Source: an uncultured Bacilli bacterium | Lineage (GTDB): Bacteria; Bacillota_I; Bacilli_A; RF39; UBA660 | DNA: 39,727 bases | Direction of reading: 5' to 3' | Assembly: GCA_947632355.1 (NCBI GenBank) | Contig: CANROY010000004.1 | Coordinates: 1 to 39,727 of the forward strand | Part shown: one piece after another, positions 6,579-13,636 of the stretch | How positions within the stretch are numbered: the stretch's first letter is position 1 | How the letters are laid out: every line of letters begins with the position of its first letter | The notes under the pieces: model-generated | The model's input: only the letters and a program-made list of their open reading frames with translations | Database searches by the model: none | What the model was told of the DNA's origin: nothing | Made by a program: the position numbers and the translations under genes

Positions 6579-6698
6579 TTATAATAATTCTTCAGGACAG
6601 TCTGATTCATCCCAAGCTCCCCACCAAGTAAATGTTGAAACTCCGTTGTTAACAACACCAGCTAAAGCAGATAATACACTTGCTAAAATACTAGCCAT
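6579..6698 (-). CDS. agrD: AgrD-like cyclic peptide pheromone precursor
   Basis: A 39-residue gene directly downstream of agrB on the same strand, with a near-perfect ribosome binding site (AAAGGAGGG) before ATG at 6698. The parts are those of AgrD: an amphipathic leader (MASILASVLSALAGVV), a middle signal segment rich in aromatic residues (STFTWWGAW, residues 21-29) and an acidic tail ending CPEELL, like the P-x-E-L recognition tail cut off by AgrB. The only cysteine (Cys34) lies in the tail beside that proline, not in the signal segment. If the peptide ends at Trp29, as spacing to the tail suggests, a lactone through Ser21 would give a nine-residue ring, as in the enterococcal pheromone GBAP. 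Ring size and linkage are inference. Confidence 0.85.
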   Translation of the reverse strand: MASILASVLSALAGVVNNGVSTFTWWGAWDESDCPEELL

Positions 6699-6754
6699 TC
6701 TTCTTCCCTCCTTTCTTTGTTTAAAACTATTAAATAAAATAATTTAAACCACAA

Positions 6755-7351
6755 TTATTTTTTATAATGCAAATAGTTTTTGCATGGAATATGAAATAAT
6801 TTATAAGTAATTGGACAAATACAAATTGATTCTATAAGTAATGTAAAGAACACAATTTCAGAATAATTGCTATTTTTAAAATAGAAGCAACTAATTAAAT
6901 AAATACTTGCTAATGATAGAGTAATTATTTTGTTAGTTTCTCTTTTTTTCTTATTTAATAATGGTCGTGAAGGTGTATCAGCAGGTGCCCATAAGATAAA
7001 GGCGAGTATACTGATTCCAAAAAATATATATAGAATTGTATTTGGTATAGTTACATATTTAATACATAGTGGAACAATAACATAAACACTTAAGGTAACA
7101 ATCCAACAATAACTATTTTTTGTAGCATGTATGCCGAATGCAAATCCTCTTAAAATGGAGTATAAGAGTATCATGGTAAGAGTTATGGGAAATGTTTTTA
7201 AAAATATAGATAAAATAAGAACAACACTTGTTTTTGTTATTAAAGAATATAAAGATTCTAAGGTGTAACGAAAAATGTTTTTTTGCTTTTCAGTACAAGC
7301 ATTATTTCTTATTAAATACTCTAATGAATGAGTTACAAACGCATTTTTCAT
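6755..7351 (-). CDS. agrB: AgrB-like pheromone-processing membrane peptidase
   Basis: 198 residues with several hydrophobic helices. The family signature is complete: RGFAFGIHA with catalytic His75, Cys82 seven residues later (the same spacing as in staphylococcal AgrB), and WAPADTPSRPL at 121-131. AgrB removes the AgrD C-terminal tail through an enzyme thioester that is resolved by ring closure. agrD follows 56 bases downstream. The start is ATG at 7351 with GGTGGT before it. The pair is transcribed toward agrAC, so the locus is not the usual four-gene agrBDCA operon. Candidate AgrA-type repeats lie about 130-155 bases upstream of the start. Confidence 0.95.
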   Translation of the reverse strand: MKNAFVTHSLEYLIRNNACTEKQKNIFRYTLESLYSLITKTSVVLILSIFLKTFPITLTMILLYSILRGFAFGIHATKNSYCWIVTLSVYVIVPLCIKYVTIPNTILYIFFGISILAFILWAPADTPSRPLLNKKKRETNKIITLSLASIYLISCFYFKNSNYSEIVFFTLLIESICICPITYKLFHIPCKNYLHYKK

Positions 7352-7422
7352 ACTACCACCAACGATTCTATAATAGCATTTTTTTAGTTATAAAAACTGT
7401 AATTAAGAACTAATTAAAATCT

Positions 7423-7506
7423 TTTTTGTCTAAAATAATAATTTAAAGATAAGAAAGAAATTGAAGGTTTAGAATAAAACAAAAATGATAAGATTTTAGA
7501 CAAAAA
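7423..7506. repeat. 14-bp inverted repeat between agrB and csp
   Basis: TTTTTGTCTAAAAT (7423-7436) and ATTTTAGACAAAAA (7493-7506) are perfect reverse complements separated by 56 bases. Each arm holds one copy of the TTTTTGTCT 9-mer. The element lies between the divergent agrB and csp genes and could loop or place regulator sites facing each gene. Confidence 0.55.
7477..7506 (-). promoter_or_regulatory. Direct repeat upstream of agrB, candidate AgrA site
   Basis: On the minus strand TTTTTGTCT (7506-7498) and TTTTTGTTT (7485-7477) are exactly 21 bases apart with a 12-base spacer, the geometry of LytTR sites and of the repeat before agrA. They point toward agrB. T-richness raises the chance of coincidence. 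Confidence 0.45.
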
Positions 7507-7509
7507 GAC

Positions 7510-7538
7510 TTGCGTGCGAACTTTGTCGATTGTATTTT
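7510..7538 (+). promoter_or_regulatory. Candidate csp promoter
   Basis: TTGCGT (7510-7515), a 17-base spacer and TATTTT (7533-7538). It would give a leader of about 75 bases, as is common for cold-shock genes. The 8-mer TTGCGTGC recurs at 7544-7551. Confidence 0.4.
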
Positions 7539-7618
7539 ATTGTTTGCGTGCCTATTTAGTGGTATGGTTAAGTTGTAAGCAGTAAGAAGTAAATTTAAGA
7601 AGAAAAGAGGTGGCAGTG

Positions 7619-7831
7619 ATGCGTGGTAAAGTAAAGTGGTTCAATAACGAAAAAGGCTATGGCTTTATTGAATGTAATGACTTAGAAGATATCTTTGTTC
7701 ATTATTCAGCAATTGCAAAAGAAGGCTACAAAACTCTTAAAGAAGGCGATATTGTTGATTTTAAACTAATTGAAACTTCTAAAGGTTTACAAGCAGTGGA
7801 TGTTGTATCCACAGAATTAACTACTGTTTAG
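7619..7831 (+). CDS. csp: Cold-shock domain protein
   Basis: 70 residues, one cold-shock (OB-fold) domain. The RNA-binding motifs are both present: KGYGFIE (RNP1-like) and IFVHYSAI (RNP2-like), after the usual opening MRGKVKWFNNEKG. Such proteins bind single-stranded RNA and loosen structure at low temperature or during growth. ATG at 7619 is preferred over GTG at 7610 because AAGAGGTGG (7604-7612) is then well spaced and the protein starts as the family does. It is a single-gene unit ended by a terminator overlapping its stop codon. Confidence 0.93.
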   Translation: MRGKVKWFNNEKGYGFIECNDLEDIFVHYSAIAKEGYKTLKEGDIVDFKLIETSKGLQAVDVVSTELTTV

Positions 7832-7842
7832 TAGTTTTTTTT
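7819..7842 (+). terminator. csp terminator
   Basis: AACTACT (7819-7825), loop GTTT, AGTAGTT (7830-7836), then a T run to 7842. The extended -10 of the next gene, TGA-TATAAT (7852-7860), follows directly. Confidence 0.8.
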
Positions 7843-7851
7843 ATCTTGTTG

Positions 7852-7860
7852 TGATATAAT
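7852..7860 (+). promoter_or_regulatory. hpf extended -10 promoter
   Basis: TGA-TATAAT at 7852-7860, 22 bases before the hpf start. No good -35 element was found, as expected for an extended -10 promoter. Confidence 0.55.
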
Positions 7861-7882
7861 TTCTATAAGGAAGGTGATTCAT

Positions 7883-8413
7883 ATGGAAATAAGTATAAGA
7901 GGGGATAAGATTGTTGTTACAGATGCAATAAGAGATTATGTAACAGAAAAATTTGAAAGACTTGATAAATACTTTGAAACACCAGAAGAAATTAAAGCTT
8001 ATGTGAATGTAAAGGTGCAAAATTTAGAACAAATTATTGAGGTAACGATTCCAACAACAAAATTTACATTAAGAGCAGAAGAAAGACACGAAGACTTATA
8101 TGCAGCCATTGATTTAGTGATGGATAAACTAGAAAGACAAATAAGAAAAAATAAAACGAGAATTAAAAACAAATATAAAAATAATGAAGTAGGTTTAAAC
8201 TTAGACTTTGAAGTAGAAAGCCATGAAGTTAATGATAATAAAATAGTAAAAAGAAAAACGATTGAAATGAAACCAATGGATGAAGAAGAAGCCATTTTAC
8301 AAGCAGAACTATTAGATCATGATTTCTTTGTTTTTAAAAATGTTGATGAAGAATGTGTATCTGTTTTATATAAAAGAAAAGATGGAAAATATGGTATTCT
8401 AAATGTGAAGTAA
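7883..8413 (+). CDS. hpf: Ribosome hibernation promoting factor, long form
   Basis: 176 residues, the length of long HPF. The N-terminal beta-alpha-beta-beta-beta-alpha domain (about 1-100: EISIRGDKIVVTDAIRDYV...DLYAAIDLVMDKLERQIRK) binds the decoding centre of 30S. The C-terminal domain (about 120-176, ending VSVLYKRKDGKYGILNV) mediates dimerisation of 70S ribosomes into 100S particles. ATG at 7883 follows AAGGAAGG; an in-frame GTG at 7874 lies inside that site and is rejected. In many Firmicutes hpf lies directly before secA, as here. Confidence 0.93.
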   Translation: MEISIRGDKIVVTDAIRDYVTEKFERLDKYFETPEEIKAYVNVKVQNLEQIIEVTIPTTKFTLRAEERHEDLYAAIDLVMDKLERQIRKNKTRIKNKYKNNEVGLNLDFEVESHEVNDNKIVKRKTIEMKPMDEEEAILQAELLDHDFFVFKNVDEECVSVLYKRKDGKYGILNVK

Positions 8414-8437
8414 AGAAATTTACTTCCTTTTTATTTT
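8407..8437 (+). terminator. hpf terminator
   Basis: GAAGTAAA (8407-8414), loop GAAA, TTTACTTC (8419-8426), followed by a T-rich run. It overlaps the hpf stop codon. Confidence 0.8.
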
Positions 8438-8473
8438 AGTAAGATTAAAAAACTTTAGTTTTCCTAAGAACTA

Positions 8474-8482
8474 TGTTATAAT
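8474..8482 (+). promoter_or_regulatory. secA extended -10 promoter
   Basis: TGT-TATAAT at 8474-8482, 25 bases before the secA start. TTTAGT at 8454-8459 is a weak -35 at 17-base spacing. Confidence 0.55.
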
Positions 8483-8507
8483 ACTTTGCAGTGGAAGGTG
8501 AGACAAG

Positions 8508-10997
8508 ATGGGATTTTTAAGAAAATTAATTGATTCCGAATATAAAGAATTAAAAAGATTCGAAGGTATTGCTGATAAAATAGTAGCCTTAGATGAAGAA
8601 ATGCAAAAACTATCCGATGAGGATTTAAAAAAGAAAACAGAAGAATTTAAGAAAGAATTAGAAAATGGTACATCTTTAGATGACTTAATTGTACCTGCTT
8701 TTGCTGTCGTACGTGAAGCAGCGTATCGTGTTATTGGAGAAAAACCATTCTATGTACAAATTCTAGGTGGACTTGCAATTCATTTTGGTAATATTGCTGA
8801 AATGAAAACTGGTGAAGGTAAAACGTTAACAGAAACGATGCCAGCTTACTTAAATGCTTTAACCGGTAAAGGTGTTCACATTGTAACCGTAAACGAATTC
8901 TTAGCCAAACGTGACTCTGAATGGATGGGAAATATTTTTAGATTCTTAGGTTTAACAGTTGGTTTAAATTTACGTGATTTATCTCCAAAAGAAAAACAAG
9001 AAGCCTATGCTTGTGATATTTTATATTCAACGAATAATGAAATAGGTTTCGACTACTTAAGAGATAATATGGTTGTAGATGCTGGCGATCGTGTACAAAG
9101 ACCTCTTCATTTTTGTATCGTTGATGAAGTAGACTCTATCTTAATCGATGAAGCAAGAACACCACTTATTATTTCCGGTGGACAAGCCAATAATGGTAGT
9201 TTATATGTAGATGCCGATCGTTCTGTTAAAAGTTTAAAAAATGAAGAAGACTATACAATCGATGAAAAGATTAAGAATGTTTCTTTGACAGAAGCCGGTA
9301 GTAAAAAAATAGAAAAGTTCTTTCATATTGATAACTTATATGATATGAACAATACCAATTTAGTGCATCACGTAAATCAAGCCTTAAAAGCCAATTATGC
9401 GTTTAAAAAGGATATTGATTATGTTGTAAGTGATGACCAAGTTATTATCGTTGACCAATTTACTGGGCGTTTAATGCAAGGACGTCAATTTAGTGATGGA
9501 CTTCATCAAGCCATTGAAGCAAAAGAGCGTGTTACTATTAATATAGAAACCAAAACAATGGCAACGATTACATTCCAAAACTTATTTAGAATGTATGAAA
9601 AATTATCAGGTATGACTGGTACGGCTAAAACGGAAGAAGAAGAATTTAGAAATATCTATAATATGTACGTTATTCAAATTCCAACCAATAAACCAATTGC
9701 TCGTGTCGATTTACCGGATTTAGTTTATGCAACCATGAATGGAAAATATAAGGCAATTGTAAATACAATTAAGGAAATTCATTCCACTGGGCAACCAATT
9801 CTAGTAGGTACAATTTCCGTAGAAGCCAATGAACATTTAAGTAAGTTACTTACGAAAGCTGGACTAAAACACGAAGTTTTAAATGCAAAGAATCATGAAA
9901 GAGAAGCCGAAATTATTGCAAAAGCCGGAGAAAAAGGTGCGATTACCATTGCAACCAATATGGCAGGTCGTGGTACCGATATTAAACTTACTGATGAAAC
10001 AAAAGAACTAGGTGGATTATATGTTATAGGTACTGAAAGACACGAATCTCGTCGTATTGATAACCAATTACGTGGACGTAGTGGACGTCAAGGAGATGTT
10101 GGTACAAGTCAATTCTTTGTATCATTTGATGATGACTTAATGCGTATGTTTGGTACAGATAGAATTAAACAAATTGTTCAAAGTCTTGGTATGACCGATG
10201 ATCAATCGATTCGTTCAAAAGCGATTACAAGAAGTATTGAAACAGCACAAAAGAAGGTTGAAGGTAACAACTTTGATATGCGTAAGAGTCTTCTTGATTA
10301 CGATAATGTTGTAAATGAACAAAGAACAATCATTTATGAAAAAAGAAATGAAGTTCTAGATAATGAGAACATTCATGAAAGTATTTTAGACATCTTTAAG
10401 AATACAATTGTAACATTAGTTGAAAATCATATTGAACCAGAAGGCTACTTAACAGATGATGATAAGAGCGAAATTGTAGAGTTTGTAAATACAAATTACA
10501 TTAAAAATAACCTTATTGAAGTAAGTGAAATCGAAGATAAAAAAGAGGAAGAAATTGAAGAATACTTAAGTGATCGTATTATTAAGGATTATGAAAAGAA
10601 AATTAGTATTGCTCCAAATTTCCACGAATTTGAACGTGCTATCTCTTTAAGAATTATTGATTCTTTATGGGTAGACCATATTAGCGAGATGGAACATTTA
10701 AAAGAAGGAATTATGTTACGTGGTTATGGTCAAGTAAATCCATTACAAGCCTATACAATTGAAGGATTTGAATTATTTGAAAACTTACTTGATAAAATAG
10801 ATGAAAATACGGCGAGTTTCTTGCTTAAAGCGAATATTGAACAAAATACCGAACGTAAACAAACGAATGTAGGAATTGCTAATGATGGAAAAGAAAAAGT
10901 AAAACAAACTCCTAAAAAAGCCGAAAAGAAAATTGGTCGTAATGACCCATGTTGGTGCGGCAGCGGCAAAAAATATAAGCAATGCCACGGAAAATAA
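8508..10997 (+). CDS. secA: Preprotein translocase ATPase SecA
   Basis: 829 residues, full length. It is the motor that pushes secretory proteins through SecYEG. Visible in order: Walker A in MKTGEGKTLTE (near residue 105), the DEAD-type Walker B in DEVDSILIDEARTPL, the preprotein-binding region, the second RecA-like fold with NMAGRGTDIKL and RGRSGRQGD, the helical scaffold, and a zinc-binding SEC-C tail CWCGSGKKYKQCHG at the extreme C-terminus, which in other bacteria contacts SecB or the ribosome. The site GGAAGGTGA precedes ATG at 8508. It has its own promoter and is followed by about 690 bases without a gene. Confidence 0.98.
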   Translation: MGFLRKLIDSEYKELKRFEGIADKIVALDEEMQKLSDEDLKKKTEEFKKELENGTSLDDLIVPAFAVVREAAYRVIGEKPFYVQILGGLAIHFGNIAEMKTGEGKTLTETMPAYLNALTGKGVHIVTVNEFLAKRDSEWMGNIFRFLGLTVGLNLRDLSPKEKQEAYACDILYSTNNEIGFDYLRDNMVVDAGDRVQRPLHFCIVDEVDSILIDEARTPLIISGGQANNGSLYVDADRSVKSLKNEEDYTIDEKIKNVSLTEAGSKKIEKFFHIDNLYDMNNTNLVHHVNQALKANYAFKKDIDYVVSDDQVIIVDQFTGRLMQGRQFSDGLHQAIEAKERVTINIETKTMATITFQNLFRMYEKLSGMTGTAKTEEEEFRNIYNMYVIQIPTNKPIARVDLPDLVYATMNGKYKAIVNTIKEIHSTGQPILVGTISVEANEHLSKLLTKAGLKHEVLNAKNHEREAEIIAKAGEKGAITIATNMAGRGTDIKLTDETKELGGLYVIGTERHESRRIDNQLRGRSGRQGDVGTSQFFVSFDDDLMRMFGTDRIKQIVQSLGMTDDQSIRSKAITRSIETAQKKVEGNNFDMRKSLLDYDNVVNEQRTIIYEKRNEVLDNENIHESILDIFKNTIVTLVENHIEPEGYLTDDDKSEIVEFVNTNYIKNNLIEVSEIEDKKEEEIEEYLSDRIIKDYEKKISIAPNFHEFERAISLRIIDSLWVDHISEMEHLKEGIMLRGYGQVNPLQAYTIEGFELFENLLDKIDENTASFLLKANIEQNTERKQTNVGIANDGKEKVKQTPKKAEKKIGRNDPCWCGSGKKYKQCHGK

Positions 10998-11066
10998 TAG
11001 GTTTTAAAAGAGTTTGCGAAACATTGACTTTTGAAAAAATCTTAAAAAATACCATTTAAAACTATA

Positions 11067-11088
11067 AAAATGTGCTCAAAATGTGCAC
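11067..11088 (+). repeat. Tandem 11-mer
   Basis: AAAATGTGCTC (11067-11077) is followed at once by AAAATGTGCAC (11078-11088). Function unknown; short tandem repeats of this kind can be recombinase arm sites, but nothing else here shows a mobile element. Confidence 0.4.
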
Positions 11089-11119
11089 AAAAAATTCAAT
11101 TTGTTCCCAAAAATACCAA

Positions 11120-11144
11120 AAAACCCCGTAAAATCAAGGGTTTT
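11120..11144 (+). repeat. Stem downstream of secA
   Basis: AAAACCC (11120-11126) pairs with GGGTTTT (11138-11144) around an 11-base loop. It could be an imperfect secA terminator; the T run is short. Confidence 0.4.
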
Positions 11145-11170
11145 CCAATGATAACATTTTATAACATTGT

Positions 11171-11198
11171 AAATCAGCATTTGTGCTGGTTTTTCTTT
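11171..11198 (+). terminator. Rho-independent terminator after secA
   Basis: AAATCAGCA (11171-11179), loop TTTG, TGCTGGTTT (11184-11192; one G-T pair), continuing in a T-rich tail. This is the best candidate for ending the secA transcript. Confidence 0.7.
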
Positions 11199-11273
11199 TG
11201 TTTATTAAAAAATGATTTACTATGCTATTAACGACAACAATAAATTAGAAAAAGTAAATTAGTTAGCAGTGTT

Positions 11274-11304
11274 AAGGAGTGAAAAATAAAAAACACTCCT
11301 TTTA
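11274..11304 (+). terminator. Second terminator-like hairpin
   Basis: AAGGAGTG (11274-11281) pairs perfectly with CACTCCTT (11294-11301) around a 12-base A-rich loop, then TT. It is separate from the secA terminator, so it may end a short RNA made from 11200-11300. Confidence 0.5.
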
Positions 11305-11443
11305 AAGTGAAAAAAATAACAAAAGAAAAAAAACAAAAAAATTTTGGCCACTACTAAAATGTAACATTTAGACTTATATAATAAAATTTAAAATAAAAAT
11401 ATGATATAGACTGTTCAGTATTATACGTGATATAATTTTCATT

Positions 11444-11515
11444 GGTAAAAACCTGCTTTCTATTGTTTATTATTTCAATTCAATTATAAAGCACTTTTTA
11501 GGTTTTTACCTTTTT
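11444..11515 (+). repeat. Long inverted repeat, possible small-RNA hairpin
   Basis: GGTAAAAACC (11444-11453) is the reverse complement of GGTTTTTACC (11501-11510). The stem continues inward with TGCTTT (11454-11459) against AAAGCA (11488-11493) after a 7-base bulge. A T run follows the right arm at 11511-11515, so the structure could end a transcript. It does not overlap the next operon. Confidence 0.45.
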
Positions 11516-11604
11516 ATTTGATTTATAAGGCTTTCTTTTTCATATCTCCCCACTTTGGAAACACTATCGTGAACGTCTTTTTAAATGTCTTCTTTTAGAA
11601 CTTA

Positions 11605-11613
11605 TGGTATACT
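11605..11613 (+). promoter_or_regulatory. Extended -10 promoter of the two-component operon
   Basis: TGG-TATACT at 11605-11613, 77 bases before the response-regulator start; no clear -35 element. Confidence 0.45.
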
Positions 11614-11690
11614 TAAAACATAAATCTGTTTTTTCTTTAATCTTCATTTAATAAAAATAGAGTAAACTCATTTAGAGAGAAGGAATAAGT

Positions 11691-12374
11691 ATGAGAATAT
11701 TAATTGTTGAAGATGAAAAAACACTTGCAGAAGTAATGTCTAGTAGTTTAAAAAAAGAAAAGTATTCGGTTGATATGGCATTTGATGGTGAAACCGGTTT
11801 AGATGATGCTTTAAGTGGGATCTATAATTTAATTATTCTAGATATAATGCTTCCCTTTATTGATGGAATTGAAATATTAAAACAAATTAGAGAAAATAAA
11901 ATCGATACAAAAGTCATTATGCTTACAGCCAAAAGCGAATTAGAGGATAAACTAAATGGTCTTTATAGTGGAGCAGATGATTATATGACCAAACCCTTTC
12001 ATATCGAAGAATTAATTGCTAGAGTAAATGTGCAACTACGTAAGAATGAAGCTCAAAAAGTAGCAGATGAAATAGAAGCCTATGATCTAAAACTAAATGT
12101 TAAAAAATCAGAACTTCTTTGTACGACAACGAATGAAACTATTGAAGTAGGGTATAAAGAGTTCTTGCTTCTTGAATACCTAATGCAAAACAAAAATATT
12201 ATCGTATCAAAAGAACAAATTTATGATAAAGTTTGGGGAATTAACAATACAAGTGAATCCAATAACTTAGAAGCCTATCTATCTTTCTTACGTAAAAAGT
12301 TAAAGGCAATCGATTCAAATGTAACCATAAGAGCCATACGAAATCTTGGCTATAAATTGGAGGAAAAGCAATGA
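11691..12374 (+). CDS. OmpR/PhoB-family response regulator
   Basis: 227 residues. The receiver domain (1-115) has the acidic pair in VEDEK, phospho-acceptor Asp51 in LILDIML-type context, the switch Thr in MLTAKSE and Lys in YMTKPFH. A winged-helix DNA-binding domain follows (about 130-225, with VSKEQIYDKVWG and RAIRNLGYKLE). It is probably activated by the kinase in the next gene, whose start overlaps its stop in ATGA. The signal and targets are unknown; it is not recognisably WalR or PhoP from sequence alone. AGAAGGAATAAGT precedes ATG at 11691. Confidence 0.93.
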   Translation: MRILIVEDEKTLAEVMSSSLKKEKYSVDMAFDGETGLDDALSGIYNLIILDIMLPFIDGIEILKQIRENKIDTKVIMLTAKSELEDKLNGLYSGADDYMTKPFHIEELIARVNVQLRKNEAQKVADEIEAYDLKLNVKKSELLCTTTNETIEVGYKEFLLLEYLMQNKNIIVSKEQIYDKVWGINNTSESNNLEAYLSFLRKKLKAIDSNVTIRAIRNLGYKLEEKQ

Positions 12375-13582
12375 AAAAATTAAAAATGAAAATCTTTTGG
12401 ACTATTTTTATCATTCTATCTTTTTTCTCTTTAAGTGTCCTTATGCTTTTTCAAGTACAAAATTATCGTAAAGAAAAAATAAACATTCAAGAAAACTTAA
12501 GTCGTTTGGGAAATGAGCCAGTTAAAAATGTTTTAAATGAATCGGATAAATTCAATAATCCCAAAAGATTTTTAGATGTTACGATGTATACAATTCTCCT
12601 AAATCGAGACAATACCGTTTTAGGAGTCATCAGCCATACAGAAGATGGAAGTGTTTATGAAGAAATAGAAGAGTTAGCAGAAAAGATTGTAAAAGAAAAC
12701 AAACAAAGCAAAAACAAAATAGGCAATTTGTATCTAAATCGTTATTCTTACTCTTATTCGCCTAGCAATCGTATTATCATTATTGATAATCAAGAAGTAC
12801 AAGAAAGACTTTTCGATTTACTTTCTATTTCCATTGCTTTTTATTTCCTTATAGAAATGTGTATCTTTATTGTTTCGAAATTCTTATCTAGATGGATTTC
12901 AAAACCTGTAGAAGAAAGTTTTAACAAACAAAAACAATTTATAGCAGATGCTTCTCACGAACTAAAAACACCTCTTGCTGTTATAATGGCTAGTAGTGAT
13001 GCGTTAAAATCGAACCCAAAAGAAAAGAAATGGTTAGAAGCAATTGAAACAGAAGCAGAACGTATGAACAAACTAATTACAAATTTACTTGATTTAGCAA
13101 AAGTAGAAAATAAAAAAGAAATAGTAGAAGAAGAAATCAATTTTAGTAAGTTAGTCGAAAAATCCCTTCTTACTTTAGAAAGCCTACTTTATGATAGTAA
13201 GATTGCTTTAGAAGAAAATATCGAAAAAGAAATTAATATAAAAGGAAATAGTGAAGAATTAAAACAACTCCTATCTATTTTAATGGATAATGCGATTAAA
13301 CATAGTAGCAAAAAAGGGAAAATAAAAGTAGAACTAAAACAAATAAAAAATCAAATTTATTTAACGGTTAGCAATAAAGGAAAACCAATTCCAAAAGAGG
13401 AAGAAGAAAAAATATTTGAAAGATTTTATCGAGGAGATGCTTCTCATAATCGAGATAGTAATCGTTATGGTTTAGGGCTTGCTATAGCAAAAAGCATTGT
13501 AGAGAATCATCACGGTACGATTAAGTGTTCAAGTAATAACGACTATACGACCTTTACGGTTTCTTTTAAGAAAGAAAAATAA
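12371..13582 (+). CDS. HisKA sensor histidine kinase
   Basis: 403 residues. Two membrane helices (about 8-28 and 150-170) flank an extracytoplasmic region of about 120 residues with no recognised sensor fold. The DHp domain has the phospho-acceptor His196 in ASHELKTPL, followed by a HATPase domain with N box MDNAIKH and G box GLGLAIAKSIVENHHG. It overlaps the response-regulator gene by 4 bases, so the pair is translationally coupled. The neighbours are housekeeping genes and give no hint of the stimulus. Confidence 0.93.
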   Translation: MKKLKMKIFWTIFIILSFFSLSVLMLFQVQNYRKEKINIQENLSRLGNEPVKNVLNESDKFNNPKRFLDVTMYTILLNRDNTVLGVISHTEDGSVYEEIEELAEKIVKENKQSKNKIGNLYLNRYSYSYSPSNRIIIIDNQEVQERLFDLLSISIAFYFLIEMCIFIVSKFLSRWISKPVEESFNKQKQFIADASHELKTPLAVIMASSDALKSNPKEKKWLEAIETEAERMNKLITNLLDLAKVENKKEIVEEEINFSKLVEKSLLTLESLLYDSKIALEENIEKEINIKGNSEELKQLLSILMDNAIKHSSKKGKIKVELKQIKNQIYLTVSNKGKPIPKEEEEKIFERFYRGDASHNRDSNRYGLGLAIAKSIVENHHGTIKCSSNNDYTTFTVSFKKEK

Positions 13583-13636
13583 TTGCATTCCGATTTGTTT
13601 TTCGATAAAATAATATTGTATATTCAGGAGGGAACT

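Larger units (their letters stand above)
10998..11690. other. 693-base intergenic region with hairpins
   Basis: No reading frame with a ribosome binding site was found on either strand. Contents, left to right: a tandem 11-mer at 11067-11088, a stem at 11120-11144, a terminator-like hairpin at 11171-11198, a second at 11274-11304, a long inverted repeat at 11444-11510, and the promoter of the following two-component operon near 11605-11613. The density of hairpins suggests one or more small RNAs or the remains of a lost element. Confidence 0.6.

Noticed and set aside
7510..7551. Two copies of TTGCGTGC as operator repeats
   Set aside because: The first copy is explained as the csp -35 region; two 8-mers 34 bases apart are weak evidence on their own.
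10751..10988. Leftward open frames inside the 3' end of secA
   Set aside because: They overlap conserved SecA sequence on the other strand and have no ribosome binding sites.
11211..11262. A 16-codon reading frame in the gap after secA
   Set aside because: No ribosome binding site and no hydrophobic or pheromone-like character.
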